Source: JAQVSH01 sp964349835 (GTDB lineage Bacteria; Bacteroidota; Bacteroidia; Bacteroidales; UBA4181). From it: a DNA stretch of 64,000 bases. The stretch is taken from assembly GCA_964349835.1 (NCBI GenBank), contig CAYGID010000001.1, positions 1-64,000 on the forward strand. Reading direction: 5' to 3'. A program made the position numbers and the translations under genes. This document shows positions 26,317 through 35,050 of this stretch, one piece after another. Within the stretch, counting starts at the first letter, position 1, and each line of letters opens with the position of its first letter. The notes below the pieces were generated by a model. It saw only the letters and a list, made by a program, of their open reading frames with translations. It did not search any database and was not told the origin of the DNA.

Positions 26317-27108
26317 TTAGTTTGCAAAAATAGGATTTTTCCCGATACTCTCTCCCTCTATATAAGAAAACGTGGAAAGAACATCTGCTTTCCCTTTTTT
26401 TACAGCTACCGTCAGTTCAAAATGCGCAGAAGGCTTGCCGTCGGCCGCACAAATGGTCCAACCATCGTCTAACTGAAAGATTCCGGGTCGTCCCAAATTG
26501 ATCATAGGCTCAATACAAATCACCATATTCTCCTGCAACTTTGGCCCGGTTCCTTTTTTTCCGTAATTCGGAACCTCTGGACTTTCATGCAGACGACGAC
26601 CAATACCATGACCCACCAACTCACGAACCACACCGTATCTAAACGCCGAAACAGTTTCCTGAACAGCCGAAGAGAGATCACCCATGCGATTCCCGACAAC
26701 AGCTTTTGCAATCCCTGCAAAGAGCGCCTGTCGCGTAACCTCGAGAAGCTTTTTCACCTCTGGCGATACCTCTCCCAACGTAAAGGTGTAAGCACTATCG
26801 CCATAGAAACCGTTAAGAAGCACCCCGCAGTCGATAGAGACAATATCGCCATCTAAAAGAACTCTCTTAGAAGGGATACCGTGAACCACCTCTTGATTTA
26901 CCGAAGTACAAAGAGTGTTTGGAAACCCCCCGTACCCCAGAAAACCGGGAACACCGCCGTTGTCACGAATAAAGGCTTCGGCCACTCGGTCGAGCGCCAA
27001 AGTTGTGACCCCGGGAACAATGTGCTTTGCTACCTCTGCCAGCGTTTGCGAAACCAAATGGCCCGACAATCGCAGACATTCAATTTCTTCGTCTGTTTTT
27101 ATCATCAA
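26317..27108 (-). CDS. map: Methionine aminopeptidase type I
   Basis: The enzyme removes the initiator methionine from nascent proteins. The 263-residue product has the pita-bread fold motifs and metal ligands: two aspartates in IDCGVLLNGFYGDSA, histidine in VGHGIGRRLHESPEVPN, glutamate in ICIEPM and the final glutamate in SAHFELTVAV. There is no N-terminal zinc-finger extension, so it is type Ia. It lies between secY and infA; the place where many bacteria also have adk holds only map here. The first two codons are both ATG and either may start translation. Confidence 0.97.
   Translation of the reverse strand: MMIKTDEEIECLRLSGHLVSQTLAEVAKHIVPGVTTLALDRVAEAFIRDNGGVPGFLGYGGFPNTLCTSVNQEVVHGIPSKRVLLDGDIVSIDCGVLLNGFYGDSAYTFTLGEVSPEVKKLLEVTRQALFAGIAKAVVGNRMGDLSSAVQETVSAFRYGVVRELVGHGIGRRLHESPEVPNYGKKGTGPKLQENMVICIEPMINLGRPGIFQLDDGWTICAADGKPSAHFELTVAVKKGKADVLSTFSYIEGESIGKNPIFAN
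26325..26332 (-). promoter_or_regulatory. Possible internal promoter -7 element before infA
   Basis: The minus strand reads TATTTTTG, matching TAnnTTTG, within the last codons of map and 26 bases before the infA ATG. No -33 TTTG is found at the right distance. The bases also encode part of map, so chance is a real alternative. Confidence 0.3.
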
Positions 27109-27123
27109 AGAACGCTAAAAAAA

Positions 27124-28455
27124 TCAACCCCCGGTGCGACCCTTAATACGGCCCGATTTCAGCAGACCATCGTAGTGCCTCATCAAAAGATGACTTTCAA
27201 TCTGTTGCAGTGTATCAAGAACCACACCCACCAAAATCAACAAGGTGGTTCCACCGTAGAACTGCGAAAATTCCATCCCCACCCCGAAAATAGTCGCAAA
27301 TGCAGGAAGAATGGCGATAAAAGCCAGGAAGAAGGAGCCGGGAAGCGTAATCTTCGACATAATGCCGTCTAAGTACTCCACCGTTTTCTTTCCGGGTTTC
27401 ACCCCGGGAACGAAACCGCCGTTCTTTTTCATATCCTCAGCCATCTGCGAAGGATTAATAGTAATGGCGGTGTAGAAATAGGTGAACACAATAATCAAAA
27501 TGGCAAAAACCAGATTATACCAGAAACTTGTGGTAGAAGAGAACGCAGCAGCAAAACCCGTGAGGGCATCAGAGGTGGTAGCGAATCCAACCAGAGTAAC
27601 CGGCAAAAACATAATAGCCTGAGCAAAAATGATGGGCATAACACCCGCTGCATTCACCTTGAGGGGAATGTACTGGCGAACACCACCATATTGCTTGTTC
27701 CCCACGATACGCTTAGCATACTGCACGGGGATTTTGCGAGTACCCTGAACCATAAGAATGGCAAGAGCAATAACCACAACCCAGAGAATAATCTCAAGTA
27801 GAAAAGCAATCAGTCCACCGCCCAAACCTTCGAGCCGGGTGGCAAACTCCTGTAACAGCGCTTGGGGAAGGCGTGCAATAATACCAATCATAATGATGAG
27901 CGATATCCCATTGCCAATACCCTTTTCGGTAATCCGTTCACCCAGCCACATCACAAACATGGTGCCGGCAGTAAGAATGAGTACCGACGAAAACTTGAAG
28001 TAGAAGTTCGAGAGCACAAAAGCCTCTGCAGGCAGCTGAGCGTAGAGGTTGGCCACGTAACCGGGACCTTGCATCAGAAGAATACCACCCGTAAGATAAC
28101 GGGTAATCTGGTTAATCTGACGACGTCCGCTCTCCCCCTCTTTCTGAAGGCGCTGGAAGTAAGGAACCACCATGGCCAGAAGCTGAATCACGATAGATGC
28201 CGTAATGTAGGGCATGATACCCAACGCAAAAATCGAAGCATTAGAAAATGCCCCGCCGGCAAACATATCCAGAAGTCCCATGATTCCCGAAGACGTTTGC
28301 GTCTTCAGATTGGTTAACATCGTAGGGTCTATACCGGGAAGAACCACGAACGACCCCAGACGATACACCAATAAAAGAAGAAGTGTGAACAGAATCCTGT
28401 CACGAAGTTCTTCTATTTTATAGATGTTCTTTATCGTTTGAATCAGGGCTTTCAT
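27124..28455 (-). CDS. secY: Protein translocase subunit SecY
   Basis: SecY forms the protein-conducting channel of the inner membrane. The 443-residue product has ten hydrophobic segments. Recognisable features are the start KNIYKIEELRDRILFTLLLLLVYRLG, the plug region GGAFSNASIFALGIMPYITASIVIQLL, the Arg-containing cytoplasmic loops, and PLKVNAAGVMPIIFA in the second half. Its ATG overlaps the rplO stop by four bases (ATGA), the usual coupling in the spc operon. Confidence 0.98.
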   Translation of the reverse strand: MKALIQTIKNIYKIEELRDRILFTLLLLLVYRLGSFVVLPGIDPTMLTNLKTQTSSGIMGLLDMFAGGAFSNASIFALGIMPYITASIVIQLLAMVVPYFQRLQKEGESGRRQINQITRYLTGGILLMQGPGYVANLYAQLPAEAFVLSNFYFKFSSVLILTAGTMFVMWLGERITEKGIGNGISLIIMIGIIARLPQALLQEFATRLEGLGGGLIAFLLEIILWVVVIALAILMVQGTRKIPVQYAKRIVGNKQYGGVRQYIPLKVNAAGVMPIIFAQAIMFLPVTLVGFATTSDALTGFAAAFSSTTSFWYNLVFAILIIVFTYFYTAITINPSQMAEDMKKNGGFVPGVKPGKKTVEYLDGIMSKITLPGSFFLAFIAILPAFATIFGVGMEFSQFYGGTTLLILVGVVLDTLQQIESHLLMRHYDGLLKSGRIKGRTGG

Positions 28456-28907
28456 TCAGATACGATTTTGCAGGTTCCTTGAAGGGTTTCAATGGCATCC
28501 TTTGCCGACTTCGAGAAAGCGTGGGCAGTGATATCCAGTTTTTTTGTGAGGGCACCTTTTCCAAGTACCTTAACGCGGGCATTCTTGGGAGCAATCCCTG
28601 CTTTTACCATCAGAGCAACATCAATGGCAGAAACACCGGTCTCCGAAGCCAACGCCTCGATAAGTTCAAGATTGATAGCCTTATACGAAACCCTGAAAGG
28701 ATTCTTGAAACCGAATTTGGGAAGCCTGCGCTGAATAGGCATCTGCCCACCTTCGAACCCGACTTTCTTGGAATAACCCGCAATGGCCTGTTGTCCTTTG
28801 TGACCTTTTGTAGAAGTACCTCCTTTGCCACTTCCCTGGCCTCTGCCCAGACGCTTCTTCTGCGTCTTAACGGAACCAGGGGCCGGAGTCAAATTACTTA
28901 AATTCAT
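28452..28907 (-). CDS. rplO: 50S ribosomal protein L15 (uL15)
   Basis: L15 is a late-assembly large subunit protein. The 151-residue product starts MNLSNLTPAPGSVKTQKKRLGRGQGSGKGGTSTKGHKGQ, the flexible glycine-rich extension typical of L15, and continues with GFEGGQMPIQRRLPKFGF. It begins 29 bases after rpmD and overlaps secY. Confidence 0.98.
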   Translation of the reverse strand: MNLSNLTPAPGSVKTQKKRLGRGQGSGKGGTSTKGHKGQQAIAGYSKKVGFEGGQMPIQRRLPKFGFKNPFRVSYKAINLELIEALASETGVSAIDVALMVKAGIAPKNARVKVLGKGALTKKLDITAHAFSKSAKDAIETLQGTCKIVSE

Positions 28908-28936
28908 ATCTTCAAGTATATAGTATATTAATAATC

Positions 28937-29113
28937 TTATTGCTGTACCGTAACCAGATGACGGACAGCTACCACCATTCCGAGAATCTGCGGAGTAGCT
29001 TCATGCTCAACCACCTGACGCATCTTTGTAATTCCAAGGGCACGCAAAGTATCCTTCTGGCGCTGTGTACTGCCGTTCTTACTCTTTGTCTGTTCGATTG
29101 TAATTTTAGCCAT
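28937..29113 (-). CDS. rpmD: 50S ribosomal protein L30 (uL30)
   Basis: Reading from the ATG at 29113 to the TAA at 28937-28939 gives 58 residues. The product starts MAKITIEQTKS and has the L30 core motif TLRALGITKMRQ and the C-terminal block GMVVAVRHLVTV. It sits in the expected place between rpsE (10-base gap) and rplO. Confidence 0.95.
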   Translation of the reverse strand: MAKITIEQTKSKNGSTQRQKDTLRALGITKMRQVVEHEATPQILGMVVAVRHLVTVQQ

Positions 29114-29123
29114 GGTGCAATTC

Positions 29124-29639
29124 TTATCCGTTAAACACTCTATTCATAGAAATGCCCCTCTGTTGAGCCACGGAATAAGCATCGCGCAATTCCGAAAGAG
29201 CTGCAAAAGTGGCTTTCACAAGGTTGTGGGGGTTCGAAGATCCCTTCGACTTTGCCAACACATCCTGAATACCCACGCTCTCCAAAACGGCACGCATAGC
29301 ACCACCGGCCTTCACGCCCGTACCATGCGAAGCGGGTTTGATCAGCACCTCGGCACCGCCAAACTTAGCCACCTGCTCATGAGGAATAGTTCCCTTATAT
29401 ACCGGCACCTTTATCAGATTCTTCTTAGCGTCCTCAATCCCTTTGGCAATGGCCGAAGTAACCTCATTCGATTTGCCCAGGCCGTAGCCCACAATACCCT
29501 CTTCGTTTCCTACCACAACAATGGCAGAAAAACTGAAGGTGCGGCCGCCCTTGGTAACCTTGGTTACACGTTGAATGCTCACGAGCCTGTCTTTCAGCTC
29601 GAGATCTGTAGTTTTTACTTTACGTATATTTCCCGACAT
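29124..29639 (-). CDS. rpsE: 30S ribosomal protein S5 (uS5)
   Basis: S5 contributes to decoding accuracy and mRNA entry. The 171-residue protein has the double-stranded RNA-binding N-terminal domain (LKDRLVSIQRVTKVTKGGRTFSFSAIVVVGNEEGIVGYGLGKS) and the C-terminal domain with GTGVKAGGAMRAVLESVG. It starts 5 bases after rplR. Confidence 0.98.
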   Translation of the reverse strand: MSGNIRKVKTTDLELKDRLVSIQRVTKVTKGGRTFSFSAIVVVGNEEGIVGYGLGKSNEVTSAIAKGIEDAKKNLIKVPVYKGTIPHEQVAKFGGAEVLIKPASHGTGVKAGGAMRAVLESVGIQDVLAKSKGSSNPHNLVKATFAALSELRDAYSVAQQRGISMNRVFNG

Positions 29640-29644
29640 ATTTC

Positions 29645-30004
29645 TTAGAATTTAAGCCCGCCTTCTCTGGCAGCGTCCGCTAATGATTTTACTCTCCCGT
29701 GATATAAATAGCCGTTGCGATCGAATACCACGTTGCTAATCCCCTTCTCAAGGGAACGCACAGCGATTAACTTTCCAACCTGGGCTGCCTGCTCAATCTT
29801 AGTTATAGCCTTATTATCGGCAATATCCTTACTCAGCGACGAGGCCGAAACCAGGGTTATGCCTGAAAGGTCGTCGACCAGCTGAACATATATCTGACAG
29901 TTACTCCTGTAAACCGACATTCTGGGCTTTTCGGCAGAGCCGCTTACAACCTTGCGAATTCTTCGTTTAATACGAATTCTTCTCTCTAATTTTGTTAATG
30001 CCAT
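29645..30004 (-). CDS. rplR: 50S ribosomal protein L18 (uL18)
   Basis: L18 binds 5S rRNA together with L5. The 119-residue product has the basic start RRIRIKRRIRKVVSGSAEKPRMSVYRSN, the conserved YVQLVDD segment and the end VVFDRNGYLYHGRVKSLADAAREGGLKF. The gap to rplF is 14 bases. Confidence 0.98.
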   Translation of the reverse strand: MALTKLERRIRIKRRIRKVVSGSAEKPRMSVYRSNCQIYVQLVDDLSGITLVSASSLSKDIADNKAITKIEQAAQVGKLIAVRSLEKGISNVVFDRNGYLYHGRVKSLADAAREGGLKF

Positions 30005-30018
30005 AGCTGTATCAATGA

Positions 30019-30576
30019 TTATTTAGCACTTGCTGATTTACCGGCCTTTCTTCTCAATACTTCATTCACGAACTTAATACCCTTGCCCTTATACGGTTCG
30101 GGTTCGCGCAGCGAACGAATCTTAGCGGCAATCTGGCCCAGAAGCTGCTTGTCACAGCTGGTAAGGGTGAGAATAGGGTTAGCACGGCGCTCCGTTACAG
30201 CAGAGGCTTTCACTTCCTTGGGAAGCATCATAATAATATCATGCGAATATCCCAAACTCATTTCCAACAGATCGCCTTTCACCTCGGCGCGAAAACCAAC
30301 GCCTACAAACTCCTGCTTAAGGGTAAAACCCTCAGACACCCCTTTCACCATATTGGCAAGGAGCGAACGATAAAGCCCGTGCAGTGCGCGGTGCCTCCGT
30401 TGTTCAGTGGGGCGTGATACGGTTAATACCCCGGTTTCGACCGTGATCGAAATATCGGGATCCACCTTCTGCGTTAACGAACCCAAGGGGCCTTTCACAG
30501 AGACGGTATTATCGGGAGCGATGCTCACCTCCACATTGGAGGGCAGCGCAATGGGTAATTTTCCAATCCTGGACAT
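30019..30576 (-). CDS. rplF: 50S ribosomal protein L6 (uL6)
   Basis: L6 lies near the factor-binding site of the large subunit. The 185-residue product starts MSRIGKLPIALPSNVEV and contains LLANMVKGVSEGFTLKQEFVGVGFRAEVKG in the first repeat, then the C-terminal signature REPEPYKGKGIKFVNEVLRRKAGKSASAK. It follows rpsH by 16 bases. Confidence 0.98.
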   Translation of the reverse strand: MSRIGKLPIALPSNVEVSIAPDNTVSVKGPLGSLTQKVDPDISITVETGVLTVSRPTEQRRHRALHGLYRSLLANMVKGVSEGFTLKQEFVGVGFRAEVKGDLLEMSLGYSHDIIMMLPKEVKASAVTERRANPILTLTSCDKQLLGQIAAKIRSLREPEPYKGKGIKFVNEVLRRKAGKSASAK

Positions 30577-30592
30577 AGTTTCTCCTCCTCAA

Positions 30593-30988
30593 TTAATAAA
30601 CAAAACAAATCACTTCTCCGCCAATACCTTTGGTACGGGCCTCCTTGTCGGTCATTACTCCCTGAGAAGTAGAAATAATAGAGATACCCAAACCATTCAG
30701 TATCCTGGGTAACTCGTCGTGATGGGAATACTTACGCAAACCCGGCCGACTAATACGCTGGATGGCCTTAATGGCCGACTGTTTTGTTTCGGGATGATAC
30801 TTGAGGGCAATCTTAATGATACCCTGCAGGTCGTTATCCTCAAACTTATAATTAAGAATATAACCTTTTTCGAAAAGTATTTTCACAATACTCTGCTTCA
30901 TTTTCGATGCGGGCACCTCCACAACTTTGTGGCGCGCCATGACTCCATTTCTGATACGAGTCAGCAAATCTGCAATTGGATCAGTCAT
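30593..30988 (-). CDS. rpsH: 30S ribosomal protein S8 (uS8)
   Basis: S8 binds the central domain of 16S rRNA and represses the spc operon in Escherichia coli. The 131-residue product starts MTDPIADLLTRIRNGVMARH and ends with the conserved GISIISTSQGVMTDKEARTKGIGGEVICFVY. A 77-base gap precedes it; no strong hairpin was evident there. Confidence 0.98.
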   Translation of the reverse strand: MTDPIADLLTRIRNGVMARHKVVEVPASKMKQSIVKILFEKGYILNYKFEDNDLQGIIKIALKYHPETKQSAIKAIQRISRPGLRKYSHHDELPRILNGLGISIISTSQGVMTDKEARTKGIGGEVICFVY

Positions 30989-31065
30989 TTTTACTATTTA
31001 TTATGTACTATTTTTTACCTGTTCTTTAGATCTTCTCTAAAAACCGATATCCATGCGATACAATA

Positions 31066-31335
31066 CTACCAGCTGGCTTTCTTTATGCCGGGGATAAGCC
31101 CGTTGGAGGCCAATTCACGAAAAGAGATACGGCTGACTCCAAACTGGCGCATATACCCTTTAGAACGACCAGTAAGAAGGCACCGATTGTGCAGCCTCAC
31201 GCGACTCGAGTTACGGGGAAGCAGTGCCAAACCCTGGAAATCTCCAGCAGCCTTGAGTTTTGCTCTCTTTTCGGCAAATTTTTCTACCATTTTCGCGCGT
31301 TTTACTTCGCGGGCTTTCATTGATTCTTTAGCCAT
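31066..31335 (-). CDS. rpsN: 30S ribosomal protein S14 (uS14), zinc-free form
   Basis: The 89-residue S14 has the long-form start MAKESMKAREVKRAKMVEKFAEKRAKL and the C-terminal motif RCLLTGRSKGYMRQFGVSRISFRELASNGLIPGIKKASW. The cysteine pairs of the short zinc form are missing; a single Cys remains. It follows rplE by 17 bases, in the standard spc position. Confidence 0.98.
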   Translation of the reverse strand: MAKESMKAREVKRAKMVEKFAEKRAKLKAAGDFQGLALLPRNSSRVRLHNRCLLTGRSKGYMRQFGVSRISFRELASNGLIPGIKKASW

Positions 31336-31352
31336 AGATCCTCTATATTATA

Positions 31353-31928
31353 TTATTTTTTGCCAGTTTTAAACGGAATACCAAACTCCTTAAGCAGGGC
31401 TAAAGCCTCTTCGTCGGTGTTAGCGGTAGTCACAAAGGTGATCTCCATACCCATCATCCGCGAAATTTTATCGATATCGATTTCGGGAAAAATAATCTGT
31501 TCGGCAATGCCCAGCGTATAATTACCCCTTCCGTCAAACTTATTGTTAACCCCCTTAAAATCGCGGATACGCGGAAGCGAAACCGAAATCAGACGATCGA
31601 GGAACTCGTACATCTTCACGCGTCGCAGCGTAACCCTTGTGCCGATAGGCATAGCCTTACGAAGTTTAAAATTGGAAATATCCTTCTTCGATATAGTGGC
31701 CACAGCCTTCTGACCACTGATGTTGGTGAGCTCAGTGATAGCGGTTTCAATCATCTTCTTATCGGAAACAGCCTGACCCACACCCTGGTTAATTACAATC
31801 TTCTCCAACCGGGGAGCCTGCATCATCGTGCTGTACCCAAAGCTCTTCACCAAAGCGGGTACAATCTCATCATTGTATTTTTTCTGTAGTGTAGGAATAT
31901 ATCCCTTCACCTCTGTCTGTTTTGCCAT
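31353..31928 (-). CDS. rplE: 50S ribosomal protein L5 (uL5)
   Basis: L5 binds 5S rRNA and contacts S13 across the intersubunit bridge. The 191-residue product contains APRLEKIVINQGVGQAVSDKK, a SGQKAVATISKKDISNFKLRKAMPIG block, and the end ISRMMGMEITFVTTANTDEEALALLKEFGIPF. Its ATG shares one base with the rplX stop (TAATG-type coupling). Confidence 0.98.
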   Translation of the reverse strand: MAKQTEVKGYIPTLQKKYNDEIVPALVKSFGYSTMMQAPRLEKIVINQGVGQAVSDKKMIETAITELTNISGQKAVATISKKDISNFKLRKAMPIGTRVTLRRVKMYEFLDRLISVSLPRIRDFKGVNNKFDGRGNYTLGIAEQIIFPEIDIDKISRMMGMEITFVTTANTDEEALALLKEFGIPFKTGKK

Positions 31929-32251
31929 TACTTAATCTCCTCTCCAGATTTTTTTGAATAACGCACTAATTTACCTTCGGCATCTTTCCGACGGCCAATA
32001 CGGGTGGGCTTCCCACTTTTGGGATCAATAGGATTCAGGTTCGAAGCCTGAATTGGAGCCTCCTTTTTGATGATGCCGCCCTGAGGGGCTTTCGCATTAG
32101 GTTTGGTGTGTTTCGAAACCATATTCACACCCTCAACAATAGCCTTGTTTTCCTGCACGAGCACCTCGAGCACACGACCTTGCTGACCTTTATAATCGCC
32201 GGCATTCACAAAAACGGTATCTCCTTTCTTAATATGCAATTTTTTACTCAT
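31928..32251 (-). CDS. rplX: 50S ribosomal protein L24 (uL24)
   Basis: L24 starts large-subunit assembly. The 107-residue product begins MSKKLHIKKGDTVFVNAGDYKGQQGRVLEVL, the KOW motif, and continues with VNMVSKHTKPNAKAPQGGIIKKEAPIQASNL. It follows rplN by 19 bases and is coupled to rplE. Confidence 0.98.
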   Translation of the reverse strand: MSKKLHIKKGDTVFVNAGDYKGQQGRVLEVLVQENKAIVEGVNMVSKHTKPNAKAPQGGIIKKEAPIQASNLNPIDPKSGKPTRIGRRKDAEGKLVRYSKKSGEEIK

Positions 32252-32270
32252 CAGAATAGGGTTTTAAGAA

Positions 32271-32636
32271 TTACAATACCTCGGGAGCAAGAGATACTAT
32301 TTTCATATAGTTCTCGCGCAACTCACGTGCCACCGGACCAAAAATACGCGTTCCGCGAATTTCACCCTGGTTGTTAAGTAACACCACGGCATTGTCGTCG
32401 AAACGAATATACGAACCGTCGGGACGACGGATCTCCTTAGTGGTACGAACAATGACAGCCTTGCTGACAGCGCCTTTCTTGACATCGCCCGAAGGGATAA
32501 CGCTCTTAACGGCGACCACAATTTTGTCGCCCACGGAGGCATACCGACGGCCGGTTCCCCCTAAAACGCGGATACACAAGACCTCCTTGGCCCCACTGTT
32601 ATCTGCGACACTTAATCTAGATTCCTGTTGTATCAT
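32271..32636 (-). CDS. rplN: 50S ribosomal protein L14 (uL14)
   Basis: L14 forms an intersubunit bridge with 16S rRNA. The 121-residue product starts MIQQESRLSVADNSGAKEVLCIRVLGG and ends GTRIFGPVARELRENYMKIVSLAPEVL, both diagnostic. It begins two bases after the rpsQ stop. Confidence 0.98.
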   Translation of the reverse strand: MIQQESRLSVADNSGAKEVLCIRVLGGTGRRYASVGDKIVVAVKSVIPSGDVKKGAVSKAVIVRTTKEIRRPDGSYIRFDDNAVVLLNNQGEIRGTRIFGPVARELRENYMKIVSLAPEVL

Positions 32637-32638
32637 AA

Positions 32639-32896
32639 TTACTTAGCTCTTTCGATGATTTCTACCAAACGCCAATTCTTATTTTTACTCAGAGGACGAG
32701 TCTCCATAATGCATACCGTATCACCTACGTTGCAGCTGTTCTGTTCGTCGTGAGCGTAGAACTTGGAAGTTTTATTCATAAACTTTCCATAGATAGGGTG
32801 TTTTACTTTGGTCTTAACAGCCACAGTAATGGTCTTGTCCATTTTGGAACTGACAACAACCCCAGTCCGTTCTTTTCTTAAATTCCTCTTTTCCAT
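32639..32896 (-). CDS. rpsQ: 30S ribosomal protein S17 (uS17)
   Basis: S17 is an early-assembly OB-fold protein. The 85-residue product has RKERTGVVVSSKMDKTITVAVKTKVKHPIYGKFM, followed by the conserved GDTVCIMETRPLSKNKNWRLVEI. It is 13 bases after rpmC. Confidence 0.98.
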   Translation of the reverse strand: MEKRNLRKERTGVVVSSKMDKTITVAVKTKVKHPIYGKFMNKTSKFYAHDEQNSCNVGDTVCIMETRPLSKNKNWRLVEIIERAK

Positions 32897-32909
32897 GCTT
32901 CCTTACTCA

Positions 32910-33110
32910 TTATTTTGTTTCCGACAAGGATCTCTTGCGCAATTCCGTCAACAACCGGGCAATATCTCTCCGCGAACCCTTAATTTTCATAGGATTGTCC
33001 AAAGGCGAAACTGCATGATTCAACTTTGTACGGGTCAGATTGCTCTTTTCGGTCTCGATACGCTCTTGTATCTCTTTTACGGATAATTCTTTTATCTCAG
33101 CCGTCTTCAT
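32910..33110 (-). CDS. rpmC: 50S ribosomal protein L29 (uL29)
   Basis: L29 lies at the peptide exit site, where SRP and trigger factor dock. The 66-residue helical protein starts MKTAEIKELSVKEIQERIETEKSNL and ends with the conserved NPMKIKGSRRDIARLLTELRKR segment. It is 11 bases after rplP. Confidence 0.97.
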   Translation of the reverse strand: MKTAEIKELSVKEIQERIETEKSNLTRTKLNHAVSPLDNPMKIKGSRRDIARLLTELRKRSLSETK

Positions 33111-33121
33111 CTTCTAAGCTA

Positions 33122-33541
33122 TTATTCAGTGTAATCGCGTCTCACGACAAATTTGGTCAGAATAGGCAACTTCTGGGCGCCTAAACGAAGTGCTTCCTGA
33201 GCCGTAGCCAAAGTAACACCTTCAATCTCAATTAACATACGTCCCGGAGTAACGGGAGCCACAAAGCCTTCGGGAGCCCCTTTCCCTTTACCCATACGAA
33301 CCTCAGCCGGTTTCTTGGTAATGGGCTTGTCGGGGAATATGCGAATCCACAGCTGACCTTCGCGTTTCATATAACGCGTAATGGCCTGACGGGCAGCCTC
33401 AAGCTGACGGCCGGTAATCCAGCACGAATCGAGCCCCTTGATGCCAAAGGAACCAAATGCAAGGTCGTTGCCCCGTTGGGCTATTCCCTTCATTTTCCCT
33501 TTTTGCTGCCTTCTGTATTTAGTTTTTTTAGGTTGTAACAT
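33122..33541 (-). CDS. rplP: 50S ribosomal protein L16 (uL16)
   Basis: L16 organises the A-site side of the peptidyl transferase centre. The 139-residue product starts MLQPKKTKYRRQQKGKMKG and has RQLEAARQAITRYMKREGQLWIRIFPDKPITKKPAEVRMGKGKG, the signature region. A 49-base gap separates it from rpsC. Confidence 0.98.
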   Translation of the reverse strand: MLQPKKTKYRRQQKGKMKGIAQRGNDLAFGSFGIKGLDSCWITGRQLEAARQAITRYMKREGQLWIRIFPDKPITKKPAEVRMGKGKGAPEGFVAPVTPGRMLIEIEGVTLATAQEALRLGAQKLPILTKFVVRRDYTE

Positions 33542-33590
33542 CCTGGTAAATTTTACGGTATAAAGATTCTATTCGTAATGAGCCGGACTC

Positions 33591-34310
33591 CTATTTTCTC
33601 TTTTTCCGGAATCCGCCGCCACCCTGAGGAAATGTACGGGCCGGTTTAGCGGGAACAACACCCGAATTGGGAGTCAGATCGCGTTTGCCGTATACAAGGC
33701 CGTTGCAAATCCACACCTTGATACCGAGAAGACCTACTTTCGTAAGCGCCTCTCCCAAGGCATAATCAATATCGGCACGGAAAGTATGCAGGGGTATTCT
33801 TCCCTCCTTGTACATTTCGGTACGGGCCATCTCGGCACCGCCTAAACGACCGGAAATAATCACCTTGATCCCCTCGGCACCCATTCGCATGGTACTCTGG
33901 ATAGACATCTTGATGGCACGGCGATAAGAGATCTTCCCCTCAACCTGACGAGCAATGCTGTTAGCCACAATCACTGCGTCGAGTTCGGGGCGCTTCACCT
34001 CGAAAATATTAATCTGAACCTCCTTGGTGGTTAACTTCTTCAGCTCTTCCTTCAACGTATCGACATCCTTTCCGCCCTTACCAATAATGATTCCGGGACG
34101 AGCCGTATTCACCGTAATGGTAACGAGTTTCAACGTTCTTTCTATGATGATTTTGGAGATGCTTGCCTTAGCCAGACGGGCGTTCAAATACTCACGAATT
34201 TTACTATCCTCAACTAACTTCGAGGAAAAATCCTTTCCACCATACCAATTAGAATCCCATCCACGAATAATTCCAAGGCGGTTAGCTATAGGATTAACTT
34301 TCTGTCCCAT
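33591..34310 (-). CDS. rpsC: 30S ribosomal protein S3 (uS3)
   Basis: S3 forms part of the mRNA entry tunnel. The 239-residue product starts MGQKVNPIANRLGIIRGWDSNWYGG, has the KH RNA-binding motif TARPGIIIGKGGKDVDTLKEEL, and the C-terminal S3 domain with GRLGGAEMARTEMYKEGRIPLHTFRADIDYA. It lies 5 bases after rplV. Confidence 0.98.
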   Translation of the reverse strand: MGQKVNPIANRLGIIRGWDSNWYGGKDFSSKLVEDSKIREYLNARLAKASISKIIIERTLKLVTITVNTARPGIIIGKGGKDVDTLKEELKKLTTKEVQINIFEVKRPELDAVIVANSIARQVEGKISYRRAIKMSIQSTMRMGAEGIKVIISGRLGGAEMARTEMYKEGRIPLHTFRADIDYALGEALTKVGLLGIKVWICNGLVYGKRDLTPNSGVVPAKPARTFPQGGGGFRKKRK

Positions 34311-34315
34311 ATATC

Positions 34316-34732
34316 TTATTTTGTTTGAGTTTGAACATTAGCCGCATTGTCTACCACCAAAGTCACGTGGTTAGAACGTTTCTGGATCCGATAAGCACGA
34401 CCCTGGGGAGCAGTCCTCATCCGTTTCAGCGAACGACCTCCGTCGACCTTGACCTCGCTTACAACGAGTTTATTATCTTCGACACGCTGATCGCTGTTCT
34501 TCTGCTGCCAGTTAGCAATGGCACTCTTTAACAGTTTTTCCACGCGCAAAGCAGCCGCCTTATTGCTGAACTTCAGAATATCCAAAGCGCGGCCCACTTC
34601 CTGTCCCCGAATCATGTCTACCACATAACGCATCTTCCGCGGGGAGGTAGGCACATCATTGAGAACGGCAAGAGCTTTATTTTTCCTCAGCTCTTTTGCC
34701 TTTTCTGCTGCAATTCTTTTTCTAGCACCCAT
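34316..34732 (-). CDS. rplV: 50S ribosomal protein L22 (uL22)
   Basis: L22 lines the nascent peptide tunnel. The 138-residue product has NDVPTSPRKMRYVVDMIRGQEVGRALDILKFSNKAAALRVEKLLKSAIANW and ends with the hairpin region VDGGRSLKRMRTAPQGRAYRIQKRSNHVTLVV. Its N-terminus (MGARKRIAAEKAKELRKNKA) is a basic extension of about 20 residues before the conserved core. It is 28 bases after rpsS. Confidence 0.98.
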   Translation of the reverse strand: MGARKRIAAEKAKELRKNKALAVLNDVPTSPRKMRYVVDMIRGQEVGRALDILKFSNKAAALRVEKLLKSAIANWQQKNSDQRVEDNKLVVSEVKVDGGRSLKRMRTAPQGRAYRIQKRSNHVTLVVDNAANVQTQTK

Positions 34733-34760
34733 ATTGATAATCTACTTTTTCGGGATATAC

Positions 34761-35030
34761 TTATTTCTTCTTATTGCCGGCATGGCCTCTAAAGGTCCTT
34801 GTGGGAGAAAATTCTCCAAGCTTATGACCCACCATATTCTCGGTAACATACACAGGGATAAACTTGTTTCCGTTGTGTACAGCGATGGTATGCCCAACAA
34901 AGTCAGGCGAAATCATGGATCTTCTGGACCAAGTTTTAATGACAGCCTTCTTGCTGGCAGCATTCATATCAACAACACGCTTCTCGAGCTTGAAATCAAT
35001 GAATGGACCTTTCTTCAATGAACGACTCAT
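34761..35030 (-). CDS. rpsS: 30S ribosomal protein S19 (uS19)
   Basis: S19 sits in the small subunit head and pairs with S13. The 89-residue product starts MSRSLKKGPFIDFKLEKRV and contains KTWSRRSMISPDFVGHTIAVHNGNKFIPVYVTENMVGHKLGEF, the diagnostic block. It follows rplB by 20 bases. Confidence 0.98.
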   Translation of the reverse strand: MSRSLKKGPFIDFKLEKRVVDMNAASKKAVIKTWSRRSMISPDFVGHTIAVHNGNKFIPVYVTENMVGHKLGEFSPTRTFRGHAGNKKK

Positions 35031-35050
35031 AACTATTGAACTTTATCGGA